A DNA stretch of 33,522 nucleotides from a bacterium (GCA_021781865.1 JAJXVZ010000002.1:1-33522); one strand, 5' to 3'. Shown: positions 1 to 8,495, counted from the first letter of the stretch. The notes: generated by a model not told the origin, from the letters alone. Made by a program: numbers and translations.

Positions 1-903
1 TATCGTGAGGTCACCTGGATTGACCTCGAGCAGCCGACTGAGGAGGAAATACGGGATACTGCTCATGAGTTTTCAATCGGTGAACGCCTCGAGCAAGAAC
101 TGCTTTCCCCAACCCCGACCTCGCTCGTAGCACGAGAAGACGAGATGACGCTTCTGGTACTCCATTTCCCTGCGCACAGCGCGGAAGATGATGCGACGAA
201 AAATCAGGAAATTGATTTCATCGTCGGCGATCACTTTATCCTTACGGTACGCTACGAGGTCGTGGCGCCCCTGCATCATCTGCAAAAGCTTCTCGAGACA
301 CAGAGACTCGTCTTGAAGCGTGTCGCTCTTACCACTGACGTCTTACTCGAACTTCTTTTCGTGCATTTATATACCTCAGTGCATGATCACACAAACCATG
401 TCGTAAATCGCCTTGAACGCATAGAACAAGACATGTTTGACGGTTCCGAACGGAAAACGATACTCTCGATTCTACAAGTCAGTCGCGAATTTTTGCATAT
501 GGAAATAGCGCTGGCGGACCAAGAGGAACCGCTTGATCGTTTCCTTGCGGCGCTTGCAGAACGAAATTCATTTGGAACATCTTTTCTAGAACGCACGGAA
601 CGCATACGCACCGAGCGCATCCAAATCGCGCGTCTCGTTGAGACGCACCGTGCAATTGCGACCGAATTACGCGAAACTAACATCGCGCTACTTGAATCGC
701 GCCAAAACGAAATTATGAAAACGCTTACCATCATCACGTTCAGTGTTCTTCCTCTCGAGCTCATCGCTCTCATTTTCGGTATGCACATGCTCGGAACGCC
801 TCTTGAGCAAAATCCAAATGCCTTTTGGATCATTGTGGCAATCATGTTCGGTCTTGTCAGCTTTATGGTGCTTTTTTTCGCACGAAAGCGATGGATTTTT
901 TAA
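1..903 (+). CDS. CorA-like divalent metal transporter, 5' end outside window
   Basis: The frame is open from the first base, so the N-terminus lies upstream; 300 codons are visible, ending in TAA at 901. The layout fits the CorA family of Mg2+/Co2+ channels: a long soluble, helical, charged cytoplasmic part, then two C-terminal membrane helices (about nt 715-780 and 820-885) and a short basic tail. CorA proteins are homopentameric inner-membrane channels. The signature after the first membrane helix is normally Gly-Met-Asn; here nt 778-786 encode Gly-Met-His. Family assignment rests on topology and the position of this motif. An efflux-type CorA relative (ZntB-like) is possible. The stop is only 3 nt from the cysS ATG, so the two genes are probably co-transcribed. 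Confidence 0.8.
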   Translation, partial: YREVTWIDLEQPTEEEIRDTAHEFSIGERLEQELLSPTPTSLVAREDEMTLLVLHFPAHSAEDDATKNQEIDFIVGDHFILTVRYEVVAPLHHLQKLLETQRLVLKRVALTTDVLLELLFVHLYTSVHDHTNHVVNRLERIEQDMFDGSERKTILSILQVSREFLHMEIALADQEEPLDRFLAALAERNSFGTSFLERTERIRTERIQIARLVETHRAIATELRETNIALLESRQNEIMKTLTIITFSVLPLELIALIFGMHMLGTPLEQNPNAFWIIVAIMFGLVSFMVLFFARKRWIF

Positions 904-906
904 TGT

Positions 907-2367
907 ATGAAATGGCTCGCCAAAATCCTTAAAAAAGGAAGTATTATACATACTCAGTATCCACCTGTATTTTTTACAAATACGCTCTCGGGCCGGAAAG
1001 AGGTTTTTGTGCCACAAAAACCTGGTATCGTACTCCTTTATTCCTGCGGACCGACCGTATATGCTCGCACACACATCGGAAATCTTCGTACTTTCGTGTT
1101 CGCGGATACTATCGCACGCACACTTGCCGCAGCCGGATATCGTGTGCATCGCGTCATAAATATAACGGATGTCGGTCACCTCGTCGGCGATGGCGATTTT
1201 GGGGAAGACAAGGTGGCGGTTAGTGCCGCACGCGAGCACCTGACACCAGAAACAATCGCAAATCGCTATACAAAACTTTTTCTTGAAGACCTGGACGATC
1301 TTTCCGTCGACACGAGCGATATTCAATTTCCCCGAGCAACAAAATACATCAAAGAACAGATAGCACTTGCCAAAACCCTTGAGGAAAAAGGCCTTGCGTA
1401 TCGCCTTGCGGACGGTCTTTACTTCGATACGGAGAAATTCCCCGGTTATGGAAAACTTGGGGGGCTTTCCAGTGAGGAGCTTGAAGCTGGCGCACGTGTC
1501 AGAGTCGTTAAAGGGAAACGTCATCCTGCCGACTTTGTCCTTTGGCGAACCGCAAAACCAAACGATCTTCAACAATGGAATAGCCCGTGGGGTCGCGGCA
1601 ACCCCGGTTGGCATATCGAATGCTCTGCGATGGTGCGCGCTTTGCTTGGACAAGAAATTGATATTCATACCGGTGGGGAGGATCTTGCACACATACATCA
1701 CAATAACGAGATCGCTCAATCGGAGTCAGTAGGTGGCCGCACTTTTGTCCATTATTGGATGCATAGCGCTTTCCTCACCATGCGCGGTGAAAAGGCATCG
1801 AAATCGCTCGGCAACGTCGTGTATCTTTCCGACATCGTCGAGAAAGGATTCCATCCACTTTCCTTGCGTTATTTCTTCTTCCAGGCACAGTATCGCACAC
1901 CGCTCTCCTTTTCCTGGGACGCACTTGCAGGTGCCGCCGGCGCACTCGATCGACTTTGGAAAATATCTCGCGTCATCGCACGCGAATCAAAACGCAAAAG
2001 TGCTGCTTCCGCAGTCCGTGATCAATTCCTGGCTACTATGCGTGACGACCTTGCGACCCCGCAAGCACTCGGCATCCTCTGGAGTGTTCTAAAAAGTGAA
2101 GAATACGCGCCTGAAGAAAAATGGGGACTTCTGGAGGATGCACAAGCACACCTCGGTCTCTCACTTCTCAACCCACCCCAACAATCCAATCCCCTCGAAG
2201 AGAAAGACGTGCCGAAAGAGATATGGGACCTGCTTACACGCCGGGAGGCAGCACGTGCCTCGAAAGATTTTAAAAAGGCCGACCATATCCGTAATGCTAT
2301 CGAGCACAGTGGATATCGTGTGGACGACGGTCCGGATGGGCCTGTGTTAACTCAAGAGACTCTTTGA
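907..2367 (+). CDS. cysS: Cysteinyl-tRNA synthetase
   Basis: Class I aminoacyl-tRNA synthetase that charges tRNA-Cys in the cytoplasm. The Cys-Gly-Pro-Thr-Val-Tyr block is at residues 47-52. The HIGH signature reads HIGN (56-59) and KMSKS reads KASKS (296-300). The zinc ligands expected for this family are present: C47, C239, H264 and E268 in HIHHNNEIAQSE. Length 486 is near the usual 460-500. The N-terminus carries about 15 residues more than typical before the core, but no nearer ATG or GTG is available, so the ATG at 907 is kept. Ends in TGA, and the dnaB promoter box starts on the next base. Function is firm; the two altered signature residues are unusual but lie in an otherwise intact enzyme. 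Confidence 0.96.
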   Translation: MKWLAKILKKGSIIHTQYPPVFFTNTLSGRKEVFVPQKPGIVLLYSCGPTVYARTHIGNLRTFVFADTIARTLAAAGYRVHRVINITDVGHLVGDGDFGEDKVAVSAAREHLTPETIANRYTKLFLEDLDDLSVDTSDIQFPRATKYIKEQIALAKTLEEKGLAYRLADGLYFDTEKFPGYGKLGGLSSEELEAGARVRVVKGKRHPADFVLWRTAKPNDLQQWNSPWGRGNPGWHIECSAMVRALLGQEIDIHTGGEDLAHIHHNNEIAQSESVGGRTFVHYWMHSAFLTMRGEKASKSLGNVVYLSDIVEKGFHPLSLRYFFFQAQYRTPLSFSWDALAGAAGALDRLWKISRVIARESKRKSAASAVRDQFLATMRDDLATPQALGILWSVLKSEEYAPEEKWGLLEDAQAHLGLSLLNPPQQSNPLEEKDVPKEIWDLLTRREAARASKDFKKADHIRNAIEHSGYRVDDGPDGPVLTQETL

Positions 2368-2373
2368 TACAAT
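2368..2373 (+). promoter_or_regulatory. -10 box for leaderless dnaB mRNA
   Basis: TACAAT directly follows the cysS stop codon and is separated by 6 nt from the dnaB ATG at 2380. That spacing puts the expected transcription start on the start codon. No Shine-Dalgarno sequence is present between them. Confidence 0.5.
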
Positions 2374-2379
2374 TGGTGA

Positions 2380-3744
2380 ATGACGACATCCGATCGTGTT
2401 CCCCCGCAGTCCCTTGAATCTGAGCGCGCACTCCTTGGTGCCATTCTCTTAAAACCAGACGCCATCCATGATGTGTCGGATCTTATTCGCGCAGATTCTT
2501 TCTATGCAGAGAAACATCGACTTATATTCAGCGTTATGCGCGAGCTTGCCGAGCGTGGCGAACCGATTGACCTCCTTTCTCTCTCCGAGCGACTACAGAA
2601 CCAAGGTTTGCTTGAACGTGGCGGTGGCCGTAGCTATCTGGCAGAGCTTATCGGATCAGCTCCAGCGCCTGGAAATTTCTCGCATTACGCAGAACTTGTC
2701 TCACGCAAGTTCCTCATGCGCTCCCTCATTGAGGCTGCATCTACTATTACCGAATCCGCATATGATGAGGCGCGAGAAACAATGGAGGTGCTCGATGAAG
2801 CTGAAAAAAGCATATACGCAATAGGTAATGCTTCCGCGGCGCACAAATTCACTGCCATTGGCGATAAAATTCACGAGGCATGGGATCGTATCGAAGCTCT
2901 TTCAAAGAAAGAAGATGGCATTCGTGGTGTTCCCTCAGGTTTCCCTTCTCTCGATAATCTTCTCTCAGGCTTCCACCCTTCCGATCTTGTCATTATAGCG
3001 GCCCGCCCCTCAATGGGAAAAACTTCGCTCGCCTTGGACATCGCACGAAATGCCGCTGTACGTCATAATGTTGCCGTCGGTATTTTCTCGCTCGAAATGA
3101 GTTCGGAACAACTTATCGATCGCATGCTTGCCGCGGAGTCTTTCGTCAATTCATGGAAATTGCGCACGGGCCAGGTGAGAGAAGAGGAGGATTTCGGCCG
3201 CATACGCGATGCGCTTGAATCGCTTTCAAAAGCCCCCATTTTCATAGACGATAAGCCGGGCAATAATATCCTCGCGATGCGCGCGGTCGCACGGAGACTG
3301 AAACGGGAGCGCGGTATTGGACTCATCGTCGTGGATTATCTTCAGCTCATGACTCCGACCTCGGCTAAATCTTCCGATTCCCTTGTCCAGCAGGTCACCG
3401 AAATATCCCGTTCGCTTAAATCGCTCGCGCGCGAACTTGCGGTACCAGTGATTGCGCTTTCACAACTTTCGCGTGCAGTTGAGCAACGTGGCGGCAGGCC
3501 GCGTTTGAGCGATCTACGCGATTCCGGGAGTATCGAGCAAGATGCCGATGTCGTTATGTTCATTCATCGCGAAGACAAGCGCAATCCGGAAAATAGCCAG
3601 CCAAATATTGCAGAAATTCTTATCGAGAAACACCGTAATGGCCCGACAGGTAAAACTGAACTCTATTTCGATGAAAAACGCGCCACATTCCAGCCAGTAG
3701 ATACGAGCGGCTACGGTGACCTCGCAGGTGAGTTCTCTAACTAA
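2380..3744 (+). CDS. dnaB: Replicative DNA helicase DnaB
   Basis: Hexameric 5'-3' helicase that unwinds DNA at the replication fork. The N-terminal helical domain (about 1-110) starts with the typical PPQSLESERALLGAIL block. The RecA-like C-terminal domain has Walker A ARPSMGKTS (208-216), the IFSLEMSSEQL motif near 235-245, Walker B GLIVVDYLQLM (314-324), and the conserved RDSGSIEQDADVV region with the arginine finger further on. Length 454 is typical and there is no intein. The last base of its TAA stop is the first base of the recR ATG (TAATG), implying translational coupling. Confidence 0.98.
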   Translation: MTTSDRVPPQSLESERALLGAILLKPDAIHDVSDLIRADSFYAEKHRLIFSVMRELAERGEPIDLLSLSERLQNQGLLERGGGRSYLAELIGSAPAPGNFSHYAELVSRKFLMRSLIEAASTITESAYDEARETMEVLDEAEKSIYAIGNASAAHKFTAIGDKIHEAWDRIEALSKKEDGIRGVPSGFPSLDNLLSGFHPSDLVIIAARPSMGKTSLALDIARNAAVRHNVAVGIFSLEMSSEQLIDRMLAAESFVNSWKLRTGQVREEEDFGRIRDALESLSKAPIFIDDKPGNNILAMRAVARRLKRERGIGLIVVDYLQLMTPTSAKSSDSLVQQVTEISRSLKSLARELAVPVIALSQLSRAVEQRGGRPRLSDLRDSGSIEQDADVVMFIHREDKRNPENSQPNIAEILIEKHRNGPTGKTELYFDEKRATFQPVDTSGYGDLAGEFSN

Positions 3745-4346
3745 TGGATCATATTGACGAACTTGCTCGTGCTCTAGCCCGCTTGCCAGGGATTGGCCCC
3801 CGACAAGGTAAACGTTTTGTGTATTACTTACTTTCCGCGCCAACCTCAGAACGTACGAAACTCGCGGAACTTATCTTGTCGCTTGGTAAAGATGTTCGCC
3901 AATGTTCCGAATGCTTCCGTTTTCATAACGAAACTACTACAAATGTCTGCAGATATTGTTCTGATCACGGACGAGATGACGCAATTTTGATGTTTGTTGA
4001 GAAAGATCAAGACCTTTCCGCAATAGAACGTGCGGGTACGTATCATGGGCGTTATTTCGTACTCGGCGGCGTACTCACCCTGTCGGGTAAAGGTGCAATC
4101 CGTGAGAAGGAATTATTACAGATGGTTGAAAAACGTCTGGGGAACGGCCTGAAGGAAGTGGTACTCGCGCTTTCGGCAACAAGCGAAGGCGAGCACACGG
4201 CAGACCGCGTGCGTGCATTGCTCGCGCCATACCGCGATCATTTGAAGATTTCTGAACTCGGACGTGGCCTCGCGACCGGCAGCGAGCTTGAGTATTCCGA
4301 TGCACAAACGTTGCGTGCCGCTCTTATAAACCGCAGAGAGGCTTAA
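3744..4346 (+). CDS. recR: Recombination protein RecR
   Basis: RecR works with RecO (and RecF) to load RecA on gapped DNA. The 200-residue protein has the expected order of parts: helix-hairpin-helix (LPGIGPRQGKR, about 14-24), a four-cysteine zinc site (C54, C57, C69, C72), then a Toprim domain beginning ILMFVEKDQDL at about 81. It is coupled to dnaB through a TAATG overlap. Its stop codon overlaps the stop codon of the convergent helicase gene by a few bases, leaving no room for a terminator between them. Confidence 0.97.
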   Translation: MDHIDELARALARLPGIGPRQGKRFVYYLLSAPTSERTKLAELILSLGKDVRQCSECFRFHNETTTNVCRYCSDHGRDDAILMFVEKDQDLSAIERAGTYHGRYFVLGGVLTLSGKGAIREKELLQMVEKRLGNGLKEVVLALSATSEGEHTADRVRALLAPYRDHLKISELGRGLATGSELEYSDAQTLRAALINRREA

Positions 4347-5692
4347 CGATCTTGAATAAAAGTCAATGCGCGGCCCTTAAGCGAAGCGCGGCCGGTACGA
4401 CCGATGCGGTGAACATAATCCTCATATGTGGAAGGAAGGTCATAATTGATGACGTGTGAGACCGCTGGAATATCCAATCCACGCGCCGCAACATCAGTGG
4501 CAACAAGCACGTTCACCTTTCCTGCCTTGAGAGCCTCCAATGCGCGCAAACGCGCTCCATGCGTCTTATTACCATGAATGCTCTCCGCGTGAATGTGAAG
4601 ACGCGAAAGCGCCTTAGCGAGCTTTTCTACGCCGAACTTGGTACGGCCAAATACAAGTACTCGACTGAACTCCCGATCTTTAAGAAGATTCGCGAGTACC
4701 TCGAATTTATCTTTTCCGCGAGGAATACGAACAACATCTTGATCAATGCTGCTCGGCGTATCGCGCATCTTTACTGAAATGATCACGGGGCTCGTGAGGA
4801 AATCACCGATGAGCCGCTCAATATCTTTCGACATTGTCGCGGAAAAGAAGAGCGTATGACGCTCTTTGCGCATTTTTGAAAGAATTATGCGCATGTCATC
4901 AATAAAACCCATGTCGAGCATACGATCCGCTTCATCGAGAACGACTGTACCAAAACCGGAAAGATCAAGCGCACGACGTTCCATCAAATCCTTGAGTCGT
5001 CCGGGCGTACCAATAACGAATGCCGGATCATTGCGAAGCATCGATATTTGAGGACCGATATTCGCGCCACCAACCGCGACCATGCCACGGAATCCGAGAC
5101 CACGTGCAAATCCTGCAAGTTCTTTTTCTATCTGCACCGCAAGTTCTCTGGTCGGTGCCATGATAAGAACACGCTCACCTTTCTGCTTCACTACTTTGTC
5201 GATAAGCGGAATGAGAAATGCGGCAGTCTTCCCCGTTCCTGTCTGAGCGAGACCGACAACGTCTTGGCCGAGCAAAGCATGTGGAATTGCTTTATCTTGA
5301 ATTGGCGTTGGAAGTTCGTATTTTCTCGCAGCGATATTTTTTTTCAGATGATCGTTAATATCGAAATCGGAAAACTTATGCTCAGGAACAAATACTGGTT
5401 CTTCAGTGCTGACAACCGCCTTATTCATGAATTTTGAAATTTCTGCTTCAGTCTCACCGAAAGAACCAAATCCGCCACGACGCGCGCCTGCGTGTCCATG
5501 ACTACCATATCCACCGCGTCCATAATTACCACGATCTGCAGGACGGCTCCCATTGCGTCTGCTGAATGAGCTGTCTCGACGAGATCCATAAGAAGGACGG
5601 GCGGAGTACTTCCCCCGTTGGTATGAGGAAGAATGTACACTACTGTGCGAGTCACTATTAGATGATTGATGATTCCAGCGCCCTATTTGCAT
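4343..5692 (-). CDS. DEAD-box RNA helicase with N-terminal RG/S-rich tail
   Basis: ATP-dependent RNA helicase of the RhlE/CshA type, expected to act in ribosome assembly or mRNA turnover. Motifs: Q motif near 107-131, Walker A AQTGTGKT (149-156), APTREL (179-184), DEAD (253-256), SAT, and HRIGRTGR near the C-terminus. The chain stops just after the last helicase motif (ALTFIQDR). The basic low-complexity tail is at the N-terminus: residues 1-80 are rich in Ser, Arg, Gly and Tyr with RGG-like pieces. Such tails usually sit at the C-terminus in bacterial enzymes. The ATG at 5692 follows an AT-rich stretch that includes TATATT four bases upstream, so a leaderless or very short-leader mRNA is possible. 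Confidence 0.95.
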   Translation of the reverse strand: MQIGRWNHQSSNSDSHSSVHSSSYQRGKYSARPSYGSRRDSSFSRRNGSRPADRGNYGRGGYGSHGHAGARRGGFGSFGETEAEISKFMNKAVVSTEEPVFVPEHKFSDFDINDHLKKNIAARKYELPTPIQDKAIPHALLGQDVVGLAQTGTGKTAAFLIPLIDKVVKQKGERVLIMAPTRELAVQIEKELAGFARGLGFRGMVAVGGANIGPQISMLRNDPAFVIGTPGRLKDLMERRALDLSGFGTVVLDEADRMLDMGFIDDMRIILSKMRKERHTLFFSATMSKDIERLIGDFLTSPVIISVKMRDTPSSIDQDVVRIPRGKDKFEVLANLLKDREFSRVLVFGRTKFGVEKLAKALSRLHIHAESIHGNKTHGARLRALEALKAGKVNVLVATDVAARGLDIPAVSHVINYDLPSTYEDYVHRIGRTGRASLKGRALTFIQDR

Positions 5693-5746
5693 ATAAAATA
5701 TAGCTAGCTAAATAAAAGCCTTTGCATTTGCTTTCGATATTTAGGA

Positions 5747-6064
5747 TTAGGAAATCGAGTCGATTTTTACCTTAAGAAGCGGTTGACGGTGCCCACGACG
5801 TTTATAATAACGACTCTTCGGTTTATACTTCACAACCTCAATTTTTTTTCCTTTCCCTGCGAAAACAACGGTGCCCTTGACCTCTGCGCCCTTGATAACG
5901 GGCGCACCGATGGTCGTGTCCGAGCCGTTGTCAACGAGGAGCACCTCGCTGAAGACAACAGTGTCGCCTTTCCCCAAGTCTTCCGGAAATTTCTCGATAG
6001 AAATAGTGTCGCCTTTCGAGACGACATACTGCTTCCCGCCGGTCTTGATTACGGCCACTTCCAT
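5747..6064 (-). CDS. rplU: 50S ribosomal protein L21
   Basis: 105-residue L21, a primary 23S rRNA-binding protein of the large subunit. It begins with the family's AVIKTGGKQYVVSKGD block and ends with the KYKPKSRYYKRRGHRQP segment that contacts rRNA. Unusually, rpmA (L27) does not follow; the next gene downstream is the DEAD-box helicase, 54 nt away. A T-rich terminator lies just upstream, so rplU has its own promoter in the short AT-rich gap 6065-6093. Confidence 0.97.
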   Translation of the reverse strand: MEVAVIKTGGKQYVVSKGDTISIEKFPEDLGKGDTVVFSEVLLVDNGSDTTIGAPVIKGAEVKGTVVFAGKGKKIEVVKYKPKSRYYKRRGHRQPLLKVKIDSIS

Positions 6065-6093
6065 AGTCGTTATAATCTAACATTCTTCTGTAT

Positions 6094-6132
6094 AAAAAAC
6101 AAGGCTGCGCGGAATGTTCTCCGACACAGCCT
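6094..6132 (-). terminator. Rho-independent terminator of the small membrane-protein gene
   Basis: On the minus strand a hairpin (outer stem AGGCTG/CAGCCT at 6127-6132 and 6102-6107, inner stem CGGA/TCCG) is followed by TGTTTTTT. It sits 10 nt downstream of the stop of the 142-residue membrane-protein gene and insulates rplU. Confidence 0.75.
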
Positions 6133-6141
6133 CAACATGTT

Positions 6142-6570
6142 TCATTGCCGCTGATTGGTTACCGTCGTGGGGGTTGCAACCACCACCCCATTAACCATGG
6201 TGAAATGCATGGGCGGTATCGGATCATCCGTCCGCACGATGCAGAGATGGTAGCCGCTATCGCGAAACACTTTACCATCTTCGATAATCAAGATATTACT
6301 CTTACCCGAGTGAATAACCCCGACGAGTGAATATTCCCTCCCGTTTGATAGAACTTTTGAAATGGGTGTTGTCGCCTCGGACACGTATCCATGTCCATCG
6401 GATACACCAATCATTACCCCTGCGGCAGCAATGACGGTGAACAGTAATAGTACGGATCCAAATCGCGTGTTCGCATCTTTGCGCCACTTCAAATCTGTCA
6501 CCGCCAAGGCTGCCAGTACACAGAAAATAAAAAGCACCACGAATGAACTCAAATACACTGTCATTCCCAT
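6142..6570 (-). CDS. Small membrane protein of unknown function
   Basis: 142 residues; family not recognised. An N-terminal hydrophobic helix (about 5-23), a short basic cytoplasmic-looking loop (LKWRKDANTR), and a second hydrophobic helix (about 38-55) are followed by an extracytoplasmic-looking beta/Thr-rich domain of about 85 residues with one cysteine. The start is supported by a strong Shine-Dalgarno sequence GGAGGG at 6578-6583, 7 nt before the ATG. That contrasts with the leaderless neighbours. A TACAAT box at 6590-6595 and a small AACCTC/GAGGTT dyad (6595-6611) precede it. It has its own terminator, so it is probably a single-gene transcript. Confidence 0.7.
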   Translation of the reverse strand: MGMTVYLSSFVVLFIFCVLAALAVTDLKWRKDANTRFGSVLLLFTVIAAAGVMIGVSDGHGYVSEATTPISKVLSNGREYSLVGVIHSGKSNILIIEDGKVFRDSGYHLCIVRTDDPIPPMHFTMVNGVVVATPTTVTNQRQ

Positions 6571-6645
6571 TTCAATTCCCTCCGTTTCAATTGTAACCTC
6601 GGTGTGAGGTTCCTTTCTGTTTATTTTTTAACACATATTGCAAGA

Positions 6646-7692
6646 TCAATCAAGTTCCTGCATGGGCTTCTCAAGAAATTCAGGCTCGATGCCTATTTTT
6701 GAATCGGCTATGCGGTAGACATCCTTATCTATTTTACCAAGCTCTTTGTATCCGCTATTATAATGCGAAACGGTCGTGCCGAGTGAAATACCAAGTTTCT
6801 TATAGAATTGCTCATAAGCAGCAACGTGCTTCCCTAATTCCCCTACCCTTTGCTGAATTTCCACCGCCTTCTCTTCGATTTTAAGTGCCTTGAGTCCTTG
6901 CATAACAGTCTGGAGGTATGCAAGAAATGATGTTGGCGAAACAATAATGACCTTATATTTGCTCGCCGCCCTCTGAATGAGATTTTCATCTTCTCCACCG
7001 CCAACTTGATTCGTGAGAAGATCATAATAAATTCCCTCTGAAGGAATAAACATGAACGCAAAGTCCATTGTGTTTTCCTCGGGCCGAATATACTTTGCGG
7101 TTTCCTGGATGCGTAGTTTGAGATCATTGATGAACGCTTTTTCAAATGTTGGCTTCTCTGTCTCGCTCGCATGCACGAGACGATTGTAGTTATCAAGTGA
7201 AAACTTCGAGTCAATCGGGACAATCTTGTCATTTATGAACACTGCAGCATCGACAATCTCACCATTCTTGAATGAATACTGCATCTGGTATATCCCTGGC
7301 GGAAGTACATTCTTCAAAACGGTTTCCAGATAATATTCTCCGAGGATGCCGCGCTGCTTCGGATTTTTGAGTATGTCTTGAAGACTCTGCAGCTGTTCCG
7401 CGAAACTTTGTGTCTGTCGACCAATCTCCTTCACTGAAGTGATCTCTTGCGTTATCTCTTTGATGAGCCGGGTGGATTCGGAAAATTGGCGGTGCGCATT
7501 CTCTTGCATCGCACGAGACGTATCTGAAACGCGCGCGTCGAGCGTCTTTTCAAGATTCTGCAACTGCTGTTGCAAAAGCACCATGCTACCTTCGTCGCGG
7601 ACGGGTTCGTGGCGACGTAGGATGAAATAAAGAGCAATGCCCTGCACAACAAAAAGAGCAAGAATGACGAAAGAAATATTCAAAATGCTCAT
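6646..7692 (-). CDS. rmuC: DNA recombination protein RmuC homologue
   Basis: 348 residues. One N-terminal membrane helix (about 3-22, ending before FILRRHEP), a coiled coil (about 30-110), then the RmuC nuclease-like domain (GILGEYYLETVLKNVLPP, IPIDSKFSLDNY-like, FMFIPSEGIYYDLL blocks). The family is linked to limiting DNA inversions and rearrangements; biochemical activity is not settled. The frame is open further upstream, but the ATG at 7692 is preferred because a TATACT box lies 6 nt upstream and any earlier start would run into the divergent yqeY promoter and gene. Confidence 0.93.
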   Translation of the reverse strand: MSILNISFVILALFVVQGIALYFILRRHEPVRDEGSMVLLQQQLQNLEKTLDARVSDTSRAMQENAHRQFSESTRLIKEITQEITSVKEIGRQTQSFAEQLQSLQDILKNPKQRGILGEYYLETVLKNVLPPGIYQMQYSFKNGEIVDAAVFINDKIVPIDSKFSLDNYNRLVHASETEKPTFEKAFINDLKLRIQETAKYIRPEENTMDFAFMFIPSEGIYYDLLTNQVGGGEDENLIQRAASKYKVIIVSPTSFLAYLQTVMQGLKALKIEEKAVEIQQRVGELGKHVAAYEQFYKKLGISLGTTVSHYNSGYKELGKIDKDVYRIADSKIGIEPEFLEKPMQELD

Positions 7693-7698
7693 GTCTGT

Positions 7699-7706
7699 AG
7701 TATACT
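7699..7706. promoter_or_regulatory. Shared palindromic -10 box serving two divergent leaderless genes
   Basis: AGTATACT is a perfect palindrome, so TATACT reads on both strands. On the plus strand it ends 7 nt before the YqeY ATG (7714). On the minus strand it ends 6 nt before the RmuC ATG (7692). The gap between the two start codons is only 21 bp and contains no Shine-Dalgarno sequence. Both mRNAs would be leaderless and would compete for one site. Confidence 0.6.
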
Positions 7707-7713
7707 CTGCCGT

Positions 7714-8169
7714 ATGGCTATTCACGAAACTATAAAGAAAGCGATTCCAGACGCACTCCGCGCACGTGACGAGGTACGGCTCCGGACACTCCGCTCGATT
7801 CTCACCGCGATGACGAACGAAATCGTCGCCAAAAAACGCAAGCCCAATGAACTCCTAACCGACGAGGAAGCTCTTGTGGTGGTGAAGCGTGCCGTTAATC
7901 AGCGCAAGGATTCTATTGAACAATTCGAGAAGGCGTCGCGAAACGACCTCGCGGAACCAGAAAGAGCCGAGCTTGCCATACTCAAATCCTATCTCCCCGT
8001 CCAAATGAGTCGTGAAGAAATCATCAAGATCGCGCGCGCGAAGATGACAGAACTCGGTATCTCAACAAAGACCGAAACAGGTAAGTTCACCGGCATCTTA
8101 ATGAAAGAGTTGAGTGGAAAAGCCGACGGTGGCGATGTCAAGGCGGTTGTGGATACCTTGCTTACGTAA
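7714..8169 (+). CDS. GatB/YqeY domain protein
   Basis: 151-residue stand-alone YqeY protein. It resembles the C-terminal tRNA-binding helical domains of the GatB subunit of Asp/Glu-tRNA amidotransferase. The start TIKKAIPDALRARDEVRLRTLRSIL, the KRAVNQRKDSIEQFEKASR block and the YLPVQMSREEI block are characteristic, and the length is standard. The exact role of free YqeY is unknown, although a link to tRNA or ammonia-dependent amidation is usually assumed. The ATG sits 7 nt after the shared TATACT box, so translation is probably leaderless. Confidence 0.93.
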   Translation: MAIHETIKKAIPDALRARDEVRLRTLRSILTAMTNEIVAKKRKPNELLTDEEALVVVKRAVNQRKDSIEQFEKASRNDLAEPERAELAILKSYLPVQMSREEIIKIARAKMTELGISTKTETGKFTGILMKELSGKADGGDVKAVVDTLLT

Positions 8170-8195
8170 CCCTAATCACAGATGTTTTATTCTCA

Positions 8196-8223
8196 TTGAC
8201 ACTGTGTTATTGCCTGGCATACT
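8196..8223 (+). promoter_or_regulatory. Sigma-70-type promoter of the 79-residue gene
   Basis: A consensus -35 TTGACA (8196-8201) and a -10 CATACT (8218-8223) are separated by 16 bp. The predicted start near 8230 gives a leader of about 25 nt that contains the GGAGGG Shine-Dalgarno at 8243-8248. Confidence 0.6.
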
Positions 8224-8255
8224 TACAAGTATGCCGATGTATGGAGGGTAATCCG

Positions 8256-8495
8256 ATGAATGATCCAGTGAAAAAAATGAAGGAACTCATGCGTATACAT
8301 GGGATTGATGCGCGTTTGAAGAAAAGAAAGATCGAAGATCAGTCCACACCGGCGCCCCGAGAGGAACCTCCGGTGAGGGTTCCTCGCGAACAAACACCCC
8401 TTCGCAACATCCCAGGCATTATAGAGGACGCAAGAGCACACGAAAAGCGAAATCCATCGCCTCCGGAAAATGACGATTCTCCGAACACGCGGTAA
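8256..8495 (+). CDS. Small basic, proline-rich protein of unknown function
   Basis: 79 residues starting MNDPVKKMKELM; not recognised. The N-terminal 30 residues are a basic amphipathic stretch and the rest is Pro/Arg/Glu-rich and probably disordered. The ATG at 8256 is chosen because GGAGGG lies 7 nt upstream; in-frame codons before it belong to the promoter region. The gene is a complete single unit: sigma-70 promoter, Shine-Dalgarno, ORF, and a strong terminator 17 nt after the stop. This makes it very likely real despite its size. The short basic helix plus acidic/proline tail could suit a nucleic-acid or ribosome partner, but that is a guess. Confidence 0.65.
   Translation: MNDPVKKMKELMRIHGIDARLKKRKIEDQSTPAPREEPPVRVPREQTPLRNIPGIIEDARAHEKRNPSPPENDDSPNTR

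Noticed and set aside
688..1719. Long minus-strand open frame (343 codons) opposite cysS and the CorA gene
   Set aside because: Fully antisense to two clear genes, with no recognisable motif and an unnatural composition; a shadow frame.
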